Below the pieces are notes generated by a model. That model was not told where the DNA came from. It searched no databases and saw nothing but the letters and a program-made list of their open reading frames with translations. 20,560 bases of DNA from Clostridiales bacterium UBA735. Lineage in GTDB: Bacteria > Bacillota > Clostridia > Oscillospirales > Oscillospiraceae. The stretch lies in the NCBI GenBank assembly GCA_002298695.1, contig DBLB01000171.1:1-20560 (forward strand), read 5' to 3'. The translations under genes and the position numbers were made by a program. Shown piece after piece: positions 6,248 to 13,074 of this stretch. Every line of letters starts with the position of its first letter. Position 1 is the first letter of the stretch.

Positions 6248-6946
6248 TCAGGTGATCACGAAGCCGCCGTTGACCGGCAGCACCTGGCCGGTGATGAATT
6301 CGGCGTCCGCAAGATAGACCATAGCGCAGGCCACGTCCTCCGGCGTGCCGAGACGTTCGATGGGCGTCTGCTGCCGGAGCTGGTCCAGCACCTCCGGCGC
6401 AACGGACGCACACATGTCGGTCTGAATGACGCCCGGTGCGATGGCGTTGACGCGGATGCCGCTCGGGCCGAGCTCCTGCGCGAGCGCTTTGCTCAGCGCC
6501 AGCAGCGCGCCCTTTGCCGCAGAATACGCCGCCTCGCAGCTCGCACCGACCTGCCCCCACATCGAGGACACGTTGAGAATACATCCGCGCTGCTTTTGCA
6601 GCATGCCGGGCAGCGCCGCGCGGATGCAGTGGAACGCGCCGTCGACATGGACGGCAAACATCCGCCGCCATTCCTCCGGCGTGATCTGGTTGATGAGCCC
6701 GAAGTGCGCGATTCCGGCGTTGTTGACGAGCACGTCCACCGGCGGCAGGGACGCAAAGGCGGCGTTTACCTGTGCTTCATCCGCAACATCGCAGCGGATG
6801 GCCGCGGCGCCCGTCTCCGCGGCCACGGCCTGCGCCGCCGCATCATTTTTTTCATACAGAAACCAGACGCGGTCGCCGCGGTCTGCAAACAGCCGCACCG
6901 CTGCTGCCCCGATCCCCCGGCTTCCGCCTGTGATGACAACATTCAT
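6248..6946 (-). CDS. ymfI: SDR-family reductase, probable EF-P 5-aminopentanone reductase (YmfI-like)
   Basis: This 232-residue short-chain dehydrogenase has the NAD(P) motif TGGSRGIG (6-13), NNAG (75-78), and the catalytic Ser128, Tyr141 and Lys145. The segment SSMWGQVGASCEAAYSAAKG resembles what I recall of YmfI, which reduces the 5-aminopentanone on a lysine of elongation factor P, rather than FabG. FabG (3-oxoacyl-ACP reductase) or a hydroxysteroid dehydrogenase are the alternatives. The latter is tempting because a bile salt hydrolase follows, but the motif and short length speak against it. ATG 6946 has AGAAGGAG close upstream. A hairpin (6972-6998) lies just before that site, so expression may depend on read-through from yabR. 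Confidence 0.8.
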   Translation of the reverse strand: MNVVITGGSRGIGAAAVRLFADRGDRVWFLYEKNDAAAQAVAAETGAAAIRCDVADEAQVNAAFASLPPVDVLVNNAGIAHFGLINQITPEEWRRMFAVHVDGAFHCIRAALPGMLQKQRGCILNVSSMWGQVGASCEAAYSAAKGALLALSKALAQELGPSGIRVNAIAPGVIQTDMCASVAPEVLDQLRQQTPIERLGTPEDVACAMVYLADAEFITGQVLPVNGGFVIT

Positions 6947-6971
6947 ATCGTTTCTCCTTCTGATACAACAA

Positions 6972-6998
6972 ACGGCATTCAGCAGAGCTGAATGCCGT
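6972..6998 (-). terminator. Hairpin between yabR and ymfI (terminator or attenuator)
   Basis: A perfect 12-bp stem (6972-6983 with 6987-6998) encloses a three-base loop. On the minus strand it is followed by TTGTTGTATC, an imperfect U-tract; on the plus strand by a six-T run at 7005-7010. It starts 11 bases past the yabR stop and ends about 25 bases before the ymfI ATG, leaving no room for a full promoter in between. Confidence 0.6.
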
Positions 6999-7009
6999 CA
7001 GGTGTTTTT

Positions 7010-7510
7010 TCAGCGTCTCCGCGTTTTGGTTTTCCGGTCGGAATAGGCGCGGATGGAGGACATTTTGCTGTCCGATTCGGACATGAACTGCTTGAGCATG
7101 TCGTCAAAGGACTTGGGCTGGGCAGGCTGCGGCGGCGTACGGCCGGGCGCGCCGCCGCGGTTCGGCGCAGAATTGCCGAAGCCGCGGTTCTGGGGAGCGC
7201 CGCTGCTGAAGCTGCGATTCGGCGCAGAGGCCCCCTGCTTCTGCCGGGGTGCGCCGGATTGGTTCCGGGGCGGAGGCGCGGCGGTACGCTTGATGGAAAG
7301 GTTCGTTTTGCCGTTTTCCATGCTGAGCACCATGACCTTGACGGTGTCGCCCTCCTTCAGGTAGTCGTGGATGTCGTTGACATAGCTGTACGCCACCTCA
7401 GAGATGTGCACCATGCCGGTCGACCCGTCGGGCAGCGTGACAAACGCACCGAACTTGGTCAGACTTTTGACTTTTCCCTCTACGATTGCTCCAACTGTAA
7501 GCTGCTCCAT
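7010..7510 (-). CDS. yabR: S1 domain RNA-binding protein (YabR-like)
   Basis: The protein has one S1 domain (about residues 6-75 from the start used here: VGAIVEGKVKSLTKFGAFV, TGMVHISEVA, LKEGDTVKVMVL, KTNLSIKR). A tail of roughly 90 residues follows, rich in Gly, Asn, Pro, Gln and Arg (NRGFG and NRGGAPGR patches) and probably disordered and RNA-binding. It ends in a basic KTKTRRR. Homologues follow divIC throughout Firmicutes and are thought to bind RNA or ribosomes. Two starts are possible: ATG 7531, 9 bases past the divIC stop and without a binding site, or ATG 7510, which matches family N-termini and has GGGGGA upstream at a long 13-base spacing. I chose 7510 with moderate certainty. The long repetitive tail is unusual compared with Bacillus YabR. 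Confidence 0.9.
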   Translation of the reverse strand: MEQLTVGAIVEGKVKSLTKFGAFVTLPDGSTGMVHISEVAYSYVNDIHDYLKEGDTVKVMVLSMENGKTNLSIKRTAAPPPRNQSGAPRQKQGASAPNRSFSSGAPQNRGFGNSAPNRGGAPGRTPPQPAQPKSFDDMLKQFMSESDSKMSSIRAYSDRKTKTRRR

Positions 7511-7540
7511 ATATTCCGTGTGATCCCCCATATGTCCGAT

Positions 7541-7819
7541 TTAGTCGCTGACGTCGTAAAAAATGAGTTCCCCCTCGCCAACCATGTCCAGTTTTTCCCG
7601 CGCCACGTTCTCGATGCCCTCGGGCGTGTCGAGCTTGTCAATGGCGTCCTGCAGGCGCCCGTTTTCCTGTTCGGCGGTGGTGATGCTGCTGGTGAGGCTG
7701 GCCGCTTCGGCCTTCTTTTCCGAGATGCGGGACTGAAGCTTCACCAGGGTAACAGTAGCGTACACCACCAGAATCAGGATCACCAGTTTCACGAGCAGAG
7801 ACGATCTTGTCAGCTTCAT
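7541..7819 (-). CDS. divIC: Septum formation initiator DivIC/FtsB family
   Basis: A bitopic division protein that with FtsL and DivIB activates septal peptidoglycan synthesis. The 92-residue product has one membrane helix (about 8-27), a coiled coil (about 28-63) and the family motif PEGIENVAREKLDMVGEGELIFYDV (66-90). The ATG at 7819 is preferred because AAAGGAG lies about 11 bases upstream; an ATG at 7849 would add ten residues but lacks a site. The first 182 nt of the gene overlap the 3' part of yabQ in another frame. A sigma-A-like promoter at 7879-7906, inside yabQ, should drive this gene in vegetative cells. yabR follows closely. Confidence 0.92.
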   Translation of the reverse strand: MKLTRSSLLVKLVILILVVYATVTLVKLQSRISEKKAEAASLTSSITTAEQENGRLQDAIDKLDTPEGIENVAREKLDMVGEGELIFYDVSD

Positions 7820-8285
7820 GTTTTGCGGCGCTCCTTTCTCGAATGGCATTCCGATACCGCAAAGATACCTTGTCGATTATTGTAACCCATTTTCTGGCCG
7901 TTGCAAAGAGGTTTTTGAAAAAAAGTTGAAAAATTTTCAGCAGACGGCGCACCGGCAGCAAGATCAGCCGGATCGCTCGCCCCAGAAGAGACAGCAGCAC
8001 CCTCAGTATGCGCAGCACAAAGGGGCTTGCTGTCAGAAAATAGAGCGCCGCGCCGCCCAGCGCGCCCGGAAATACGAACAGCCGCAGCCGTCCGCGCCCG
8101 GCGTAGAGCGCGAAGAACCAGAGCGACAGGAGCGTCAGCAGCACGAATGCGCCGTCGGCCGCCACGGTCAGACCCGGGCAGACGCGCCGGAGCGCACGCA
8201 GCGCATCGTAGCAGAGCCCGAGCGCGAGGCCCAGCGCGGCGGCGCAGGCAAACTCCGCTGCCTGCTGCGCGACCGGCAGCTCCAT
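7638..8285 (-). CDS. yabQ: Sporulation membrane protein YabQ
   Basis: YabQ is a mother-cell membrane protein needed for spore cortex formation in Bacillus. The frame begins at the ATG overlapping the yabP stop (TGATG), indicating translational coupling. Residues 10-150 show the expected hydrophobic segments with LGLALGLCYDALRALRRV near the start, LLTLLSLWFFALYAG, then a basic hydrophobic stretch ending ...LFATARKWVTI. From about residue 156 the chain is encoded by DNA that also encodes the DivIC N-terminus in another frame. That tail is polar, of low complexity and not YabQ-like. No earlier in-frame stop exists, so the 215-residue length is what the sequence gives. A T7 run at about 7915-7930 invites a check for frameshift or sequencing error. 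Confidence 0.85.
   Translation of the reverse strand: MELPVAQQAAEFACAAALGLALGLCYDALRALRRVCPGLTVAADGAFVLLTLLSLWFFALYAGRGRLRLFVFPGALGGAALYFLTASPFVLRILRVLLSLLGRAIRLILLPVRRLLKIFQLFFKNLFATARKWVTIIDKVSLRYRNAIRERSAAKHEADKIVSARETGDPDSGGVRYCYPGEASVPHLGKEGRSGQPHQQHHHRRTGKRAPAGRH
7879..7906 (-). promoter_or_regulatory. Sigma-A-type promoter inside yabQ, for divIC-yabR
   Basis: On the minus strand TTGCAA (7906-7901), a 16-base spacer and TACAAT (7884-7879) form a good vegetative promoter within yabQ coding sequence. Transcription would begin near 7872, giving divIC (start 7819) a leader of about 50 bases. It would uncouple the division gene from the sporulation genes upstream. Confidence 0.55.
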
Positions 8286-8569
8286 CAGCCGAACAGGCGG
8301 GCAAAAAAGCCGCCGGTGGGCGCGTCCGGTTCGTAGGCGATGGAATCGACCGTGCCGTCGACGCGCACTTCGCCGCCGCCCGCCGTGAGCTCCTGCAAAT
8401 GCAGCCCCTGCCCGTGGATGACCAGCGGCCCGCGCGTAGTCGCCAGCGCGATCATCCCCTCGTCAAAGCTCTCTACTTCGAGCACGCCGGTGACAGACAG
8501 GCGCGACCGGGCGTCCAGTGTGATCTTATGCGGCGCTTCCAGCGCCTTTTGTTCCGGAATCGTGGTCAT
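8285..8569 (-). CDS. yabP: Sporulation protein YabP
   Basis: A 94-residue member of the YabP family, which acts in the mother cell during spore formation. Typical elements are HKITLDARSRLSVTGVLEVESFDEGMIALATTRGPLVIHGQGLHLQELTAGGGEVRVDGTVDSIAY in register with YabP beta-strand repeats; the molecule has no membrane segment. ATG 8569 is preceded by GGGAGG at 9 bases. Its stop codon overlaps the yabQ start. In Bacillus yabP-yabQ are under sigma-E, but I find no convincing sigma-E promoter in the 78 bases after rqcP. That gap holds a palindrome (8586-8608) against the ribosome binding site. Confidence 0.93.
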   Translation of the reverse strand: MTTIPEQKALEAPHKITLDARSRLSVTGVLEVESFDEGMIALATTRGPLVIHGQGLHLQELTAGGGEVRVDGTVDSIAYEPDAPTGGFFARLFG

Positions 8570-8585
8570 CTTCTGCGTCCTCCCT

Positions 8586-8608
8586 CTCGTATTGGTAATA
8601 TATACGAG
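8586..8608. repeat. Palindrome directly upstream of the yabP ribosome binding site
   Basis: CTCGTAT (8586-8592) and ATACGAG (8602-8608) form a perfect 7-bp inverted repeat with a 9-base AT-rich loop. On the minus strand it ends immediately before the yabP Shine-Dalgarno. It may be an operator or an RNA hairpin that influences yabP translation. Confidence 0.4.
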
Positions 8609-8647
8609 CGGGAAGGGGCGGCTATGCCGGATTATTTTCTGCGGGAT

Positions 8648-8902
8648 TCAGCCGGGTTCTCCGGTGATCTCGCGGTACATGGCCGACGCGTCGTCCTTCC
8701 GGACGGCCTCGGCCACGGCGAGCACCTCGACCGTGACAGTGCGCGCGCCGAATTCAATGGCGATCCGGTCGCCGACCTTGACGTCGTAGCTGGCCTTGGC
8801 CGGGCGGCCGTTGACTGTGATGCGGGAATTGTCGCACGCCTCGTTGGCGACGGTACGGCGCTTGATGAGGCGGGAGACCTTGAGATACTTGTCCAGACGC
8901 AT
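8648..8902 (-). CDS. rqcP: RqcP, S4-domain ribosome quality control factor
   Basis: RqcP (YabO) binds 50S subunits carrying peptidyl-tRNA and works with RqcH to add C-terminal alanine tails to stalled chains. The 84-residue protein is almost all S4 domain: MRLDKYLKVSRLIKRRTVANEACDNSRITVNGRPAKASYDVKVGDRI is the signature. The ATG at 8902 has AGGAGG 7 bases upstream and matches the family; the frame open further upstream to 8986 is not coding. It follows hup, from which a terminator-like hairpin (8921-8956) separates it by less than 25 bases. rqcH is not in this window. Confidence 0.95.
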   Translation of the reverse strand: MRLDKYLKVSRLIKRRTVANEACDNSRITVNGRPAKASYDVKVGDRIAIEFGARTVTVEVLAVAEAVRKDDASAMYREITGEPG

Positions 8903-8920
8903 GCTGGTTCCTCCTGTTGA

Positions 8921-8956
8921 AAAAATTCCGGCGGACAGCCTCTGCCCGCCGGAATT
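8921..8956 (-). terminator. Intrinsic terminator/attenuator between hup and rqcP
   Basis: An 11-bp stem (8924-8934 with 8946-8956), extended by a small CAG/CTG inner stem, is followed on the minus strand by TTTTT within AATTTTTTC. It looks like a functional terminator for the abundant hup message, yet the rqcP ribosome binding site begins about 10 bases later with no room for a promoter. Partial read-through seems required for rqcP expression. Confidence 0.8.
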
Positions 8957-9029
8957 CTGAAATCGTACTGTCAGGCAGCCTCGCACAGCCGGGCAGATTC
9001 GTTTGCCTGTGTGCGGTCTTTCCTGAAGG

Positions 9030-9305
9030 TTACTTTGCGACCTTGTCCTTCAGCGCCTTGCCGGCCTTGAAAACGGGAACGGTGGCGGCGGGGATCTCCA
9101 CGGGCTCCTTCGTTCTGGGGTTGCGGCCCATGTGCGCCTCGCGATGCTTCGTCTCGAAGCCGCCGAAGCCCACGAGCTGTACCTTGTCGCCGCGGCAGAG
9201 CGCTTCGGTGATGGTGTCGAGTGTGGCGTTGATGGCCTTTTCCGCATCCTTCTTGGACATGGTGCACTTTGCGGCAACTTCCGCGATCAGTTCAGTTTTA
9301 TTCAT
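9030..9305 (-). CDS. hup: HU family DNA-binding protein
   Basis: A nucleoid-associated protein of 91 residues that dimerises and bends DNA. It has the canonical MNKTELIAEVA start, GDKVQLVGFGGFE, and the DNA-intercalating arm with GRNPRTKEPVEIPA, ending in FKAGKALKDKV. The ATG at 9305 overlaps the mazG stop (ATGA), and AGAGGA lies about 7 bases upstream inside mazG. In Bacillus subtilis the corresponding mazG-rqcP junction has no HU gene; its placement here is common in Clostridia as far as I recall. The strong hairpin downstream suggests hup is expressed at a different level from rqcP. Confidence 0.97.
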   Translation of the reverse strand: MNKTELIAEVAAKCTMSKKDAEKAINATLDTITEALCRGDKVQLVGFGGFETKHREAHMGRNPRTKEPVEIPAATVPVFKAGKALKDKVAK

Positions 9306-10096
9306 AGCTGTTCCTCTTTCCTAATGGTATTCATCGTGTGGCGTTCTTTGTCCCACAACTGGAGTAATTCCGGGCGGGTCAGGGTCTCAAGCTGTGCGCC
9401 CCGCGAAAGCGCAGCCTGTTCCATCGCGCCAAACCGGCGGATGAATTTTTCGCATGCTTTGTGCAGCGCCGCCTCCGGGTCGACCTCCAGACAGGCTGCG
9501 GCGTTGACCGCCGCAAACAGCACATCGCCAAGCTCCTCCTCCACGTTGGTCCCGTCGGAGACGGCCTGCCGAAGCTCTGTCAGCTCCTCCTCTAGTTTAT
9601 CCAGAGATTCTGAGGCGGATTCCCACGCAAAACCCGTTTTTGCCGCTTTTTTCTGGATCTTTTCCGCACGCCAGCAGGCCGGCAGCGAACGCGCCACGGC
9701 GTCGAGCGTCTCCGTGGCCGTATGCTGGCCCTTTTCGCGCTTTTTCATCTCGTCCCAGCCGGGGTTGTCGCCGCCGAAGAGGAACGGATGGCGGAAAATC
9801 AGCTTTTTGCAGACGGCGTCGCACACATCGTCCAGCGTGAAGCGCCCGGCGTCCTGCTCGATGTCCGTGTGAAAGAGCACCTGCAGCAGCACATCGCCAA
9901 GCTCCTCGCGCATGAGCGCCGGGTCGTCGCGGTCAAACGCTTCGCAGGCCTCGTAAGCCTCCTCCAGAAAATTCCGGCGGATGGATTCGTGCGTCTGCAC
10001 ACCGTCCCATGGGCAGCCGCCCGGGGCACGCAGCAGATGTACCAGCCTGACCAGATCGTCGAAGCAATAGCGGTCTTTGCTAGTAAAATCTATCAT
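9302..10096 (-). CDS. mazG: MazG nucleoside triphosphate pyrophosphohydrolase
   Basis: MazG hydrolyses (d)NTPs, including damaged ones, to monophosphates and pyrophosphate, and can lower ppGpp levels in E. coli. The 264-residue protein has two tandem MazG domains. The first shows CPWD near residue 28, EEAYE (45-49) and EELGD (64-68) as Mg ligands; the second EELTEL (169-174) and EEELGD (186-191). It lacks the N-terminal methyltransferase domain of Bacillus YabN, leaving a stand-alone MazG. ATG 10096 has AAAGAGG 7 bases upstream. It lies between spoVB (28-base gap) and hup (4-base overlap). Co-transcription with rel fits a link to nucleotide and stringent-response homeostasis, an inference. 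Confidence 0.95.
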   Translation of the reverse strand: MIDFTSKDRYCFDDLVRLVHLLRAPGGCPWDGVQTHESIRRNFLEEAYEACEAFDRDDPALMREELGDVLLQVLFHTDIEQDAGRFTLDDVCDAVCKKLIFRHPFLFGGDNPGWDEMKKREKGQHTATETLDAVARSLPACWRAEKIQKKAAKTGFAWESASESLDKLEEELTELRQAVSDGTNVEEELGDVLFAAVNAAACLEVDPEAALHKACEKFIRRFGAMEQAALSRGAQLETLTRPELLQLWDKERHTMNTIRKEEQL

Positions 10097-10124
10097 AATT
10101 CGGCCTCTTTCGCAAGGGTTTTTC

Positions 10125-11738
10125 TCAATTTTTTTGCTTCAGACGCAGAAGTTTTGCAATTCTTTCACCCTTCGGCAGCAGCAGGCAGTCCTGATAGGTG
10201 ATGCAGCGCAGCGCGATCACCAGCACGCCGTAGCACACGACCGCAAGCACGAGCGCCGCAAGGCAGGCGAGCTTTGCCGGAAGGACCGCGCGGGCCAGCC
10301 GGTAAACCCCGAACGTCACCGCGCCCATCAATACCGCGGCCAGCGCCGGGCGCACCATATTGCGCAGCACGCGCGGCTTCGTGGAGATGTGCCGCCGGAT
10401 GGCGACGAGGTCGAGCGCGGTGATGACTGCGTAGCACGTCAGCGTGCCGATGGCCGCGCCGACAATGTTGAGGGAGGGGACAGCCACCAGGAAATAGTTC
10501 ACAATGACCTTCACGACGCCGCCGATGAGCATATTGACAACCGGCGTCGTCACGTCGCCGTGCGCCTGCATGATCGCGTTGAGCAGCAGCACCATCGAGT
10601 TGCAGATCACCGCGATGCCGAATACCTGCAAGATCGGCGTCGCGGCGGCAACGCTTGCTTCGCCGTAGCCCGGGCAGAGCAGCCGGACGATCGGCTCTGC
10701 CATCACGGCCAGGCCGATCGCGCAGGGCAGCGCAATGAGCGCCATCGTGCGGATGGCCGATTCCTCGGTGCCGCGCGCCTCGGCCTCGTTCTTCCGCGTG
10801 AGCGCGGCGGTGATGGCTGGGATGCAGGAGATGGTGATCGTCGTGATGAACGAGCAGGGGAGCGCAAAGATCGTCTGCTGGAACGTGTAGATGCCGTTCA
10901 GAGTGTCGACCTGCTCCGCCGCGTAGCCCAGCGCGCCGGACAGGCGGCGCATGTAGATCGATGCGTCGACAAGATTGATGATCTGAAGCCCTGCCGCCCC
11001 CAGCGTGATCGGCACCGCGATGGCCAGCAGCTCGCGCATCGTGGCGCGTGTCGACTTCGCCGTGCCGCCCGCTTCCTGCAAAATTTTTGAGGACTGGCGG
11101 AACTTGCCGTGCAGATACACCATCGACACAAAGCTGCCCACCGTCACGCCCAGTATGCCGCCCGCGGCGGCATACGTTGCGCTGCCGGTTTCCCGCATGA
11201 GAAACCACGCAAGGCTCAGTCCGACGACAAGGCGGATAACGGCCTCGAAGATCTGGCTGACGGATGTCGGCGTCATGTTGCTCTGACCCTGGAAGAAGCC
11301 GCGGTACGCCGAGATCATGCAGATGATCAGTACGCACGGAGCCAGTGCTGCGATCGCCGCCCAGCTCGTCTCTGAGTTCGAGACGAGCACCGACAGCGGC
11401 TTGCTGAAGAGAAACATGCCAAGGCTTCCAAGAACGCCGATCGTCAGGAAGACGTAAAGCGCCGTCTTGTAAATTTTTCGGATCTGCGCGTGGTTGCCGA
11501 GTGTCTGCGCCTCGGAGATCATCCGACTCATCGCGACGGGCAGGCCCGTCGTCGAGATCATCAGCAGCACGTCATAGACGCGGTAGGCGTTATAGAAATA
11601 GCTGCTGCCGGTCTCGCCGATGATGTAGTTCAGCGGCGTTTTGAACAGAAAGCCGAGCAGCTTCACGATCAGCGTCGCCGCGGCCAGAATGGCTGCGCCC
11701 TGTAAAAAATTCTGTTTTTTTACGGATTCATCTTTCAT
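10125..11738 (-). CDS. spoVB: SpoVB/YabM-type polysaccharide flippase (MOP superfamily)
   Basis: A 537-residue integral membrane protein of the MATE/MurJ/Wzx superfamily, predicted to flip lipid-linked wall precursors. SpoVB is required for spore cortex and its paralogue YabM sits at this locus in Bacillus. Hydrophobic segments repeat along the whole length (about 14), starting ILAAATLIVKLLGFLFKTPLNYIIG, with the signature GLPVAMSRMISEA and the SAYRGFFQGQSNMTPTSVSQIFEA loop. The ATG at 11738 overlaps the mtaD stop (ATGA), with GGAG about 10 bases upstream. Position before mazG matches yabM, but sequence alone does not tell SpoVB from YabM. Confidence 0.92.
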   Translation of the reverse strand: MKDESVKKQNFLQGAAILAAATLIVKLLGFLFKTPLNYIIGETGSSYFYNAYRVYDVLLMISTTGLPVAMSRMISEAQTLGNHAQIRKIYKTALYVFLTIGVLGSLGMFLFSKPLSVLVSNSETSWAAIAALAPCVLIICMISAYRGFFQGQSNMTPTSVSQIFEAVIRLVVGLSLAWFLMRETGSATYAAAGGILGVTVGSFVSMVYLHGKFRQSSKILQEAGGTAKSTRATMRELLAIAVPITLGAAGLQIINLVDASIYMRRLSGALGYAAEQVDTLNGIYTFQQTIFALPCSFITTITISCIPAITAALTRKNEAEARGTEESAIRTMALIALPCAIGLAVMAEPIVRLLCPGYGEASVAAATPILQVFGIAVICNSMVLLLNAIMQAHGDVTTPVVNMLIGGVVKVIVNYFLVAVPSLNIVGAAIGTLTCYAVITALDLVAIRRHISTKPRVLRNMVRPALAAVLMGAVTFGVYRLARAVLPAKLACLAALVLAVVCYGVLVIALRCITYQDCLLLPKGERIAKLLRLKQKN

Positions 11739-13063
11739 TGTGCCGTCTCCTCCGGATCATCCGCGAAAACCTTTGGGATCGCATAGTCGTGCAGTTCCTT
11801 TGCCACGGCGGCCAGGTCGATCGTCGGCCATTTGCCCGCTGCATAGAGAATTTTGCCGCGCACCATCGTCAGCACCACGTCGTGCCCCGAGGCTGCGTAG
11901 ACGAGGTTCGAGAGGATGTTGTGGCACGGGATGTGGTGCGGCTGCGTGAAGTCCAGCATGATGATGTCGGCATCCATGCCGACCTTCAGCTGGCCGCATT
12001 CTTTCTCGCGGCCCTGCGCGCGTGCGCCGCAGACCGTCGCCATCATGAGCGCAGCCTCCGCCGGGACGGCGGTCGGGTCGCCGGTCTTGCCCTTGGCCAT
12101 GAGCGCCGCGGCCTTGATCTCCTCAAAGAGGTCGAGATTGTTGTTCGAGGCCACGGAATCGGTGCCGAGGCAGACGTTCATGCCCGCTTTCACCATGCCC
12201 ATCACGTCGGCGCAGCCGGAGGCGAGCTTGAGATTGCTGACCGGGCAGTGCGCCGCAGACACGTGCCGCTTCGCGAGCAAACGCATATCCTCCTCCGTCA
12301 GCCAGACGCAGTGCGCCGCAACCGTCGGCACGTCAAACACGTGGTGGCAGTCGAGCAGCTGCGCGGGCGTCAGGCCGTATTTTTCGACGCACTCGTCGTG
12401 CTCGCGCTTCGTCTCGGAGAGGTGCACCTGCATGCCGAGCTTTTCGTTGATGGCAAACTCGGCCAGCGCGTCCCACAGCTGATACGTCGAGGTATATTCC
12501 GCATGGACGGAGGCTTCAATTTTGATGCGCCCGTTGTCATAGCCCTGCCACTTGTCGCGCAGCGCGACCAGCTCCTGACAGGCCGGGAATTTTTCAAAGT
12601 CGAAATCATCGCCGAGGAACATCGTCATCCCGCGCGAGACATTGGCCTTGATCCCGCTCTCGGCCACGGCCTGGCAGATGGCATCGCAGTGATCGTACAT
12701 GTCGGACACCGACGTCACGCCAAACCGCAGACACTCAGCGATCCCGAGCAGTGTGGCCGCTTTGACCGCGCGGTCGTCCAGATGCGCCTCGCGCGGGAAG
12801 ATGTAGTTGTTCAGCCAGTCCTGCAAATTGAGGTCATCGGCATAGCCGCGCAGAAGGGCCATCGGCAGATGCGTGTGGCAGTTGATGAGGCCCGGCATGA
12901 GCACCATGCCGCTGCCGTCAATGATGGTCTGCGGCTGCTCATCCGGGGCCTTTTTCCCAAGATAAGAGATCTTTCCGTCGGTCACGCCGAGAAAGCTGTC
13001 CGTCCAGACGGACATCCGGTCATCCATCGTAACAATGGAAACGTGCGAGAATAAAGTATCCAT
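11735..13063 (-). CDS. mtaD: 5-methylthioadenosine/S-adenosylhomocysteine deaminase (amidohydrolase)
   Basis: Cytosolic metal-dependent deaminase predicted to convert SAH or MTA to the inosyl form, part of SAM by-product recycling. The 442-residue chain has the amidohydrolase motifs in order: HTH with His63 and His65 in PGLINCHTHLPM, His214 (QVHLSET), His251 (AAHCVW) and Asp302 (CLGTDSVASNNNLD). The C-terminal beta-sandwich signature GQLKVGMDADIIMLD is followed by HNILSNLVYAASG. The start ATG 13063 has AAGGAG 7 bases upstream, 11 bases after hemZ. Other amidohydrolases (guanine or atrazine chlorohydrolase type) look similar, but this motif set fits MtaD best. It is not part of the Bacillus version of this cluster. 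Confidence 0.9.
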   Translation of the reverse strand: MDTLFSHVSIVTMDDRMSVWTDSFLGVTDGKISYLGKKAPDEQPQTIIDGSGMVLMPGLINCHTHLPMALLRGYADDLNLQDWLNNYIFPREAHLDDRAVKAATLLGIAECLRFGVTSVSDMYDHCDAICQAVAESGIKANVSRGMTMFLGDDFDFEKFPACQELVALRDKWQGYDNGRIKIEASVHAEYTSTYQLWDALAEFAINEKLGMQVHLSETKREHDECVEKYGLTPAQLLDCHHVFDVPTVAAHCVWLTEEDMRLLAKRHVSAAHCPVSNLKLASGCADVMGMVKAGMNVCLGTDSVASNNNLDLFEEIKAAALMAKGKTGDPTAVPAEAALMMATVCGARAQGREKECGQLKVGMDADIIMLDFTQPHHIPCHNILSNLVYAASGHDVVLTMVRGKILYAAGKWPTIDLAAVAKELHDYAIPKVFADDPEETAQ

Positions 13064-13074
13064 TCTGCGCTCCT

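Noticed and set aside
6248..6946. SDR gene next to the bile salt hydrolase as a bile-acid hydroxysteroid dehydrogenase.
   Set aside because: The chain is shorter than typical 7-alpha or 7-beta enzymes, and the SSMWG-GASCE-YSAAK pattern fits YmfI-like EF-P reductases better.
10094..10124. Possible promoter between spoVB and mazG.
   Set aside because: The 28-base gap holds a ribosome binding site but no -10/-35 pair, so the two genes are taken as co-transcribed.
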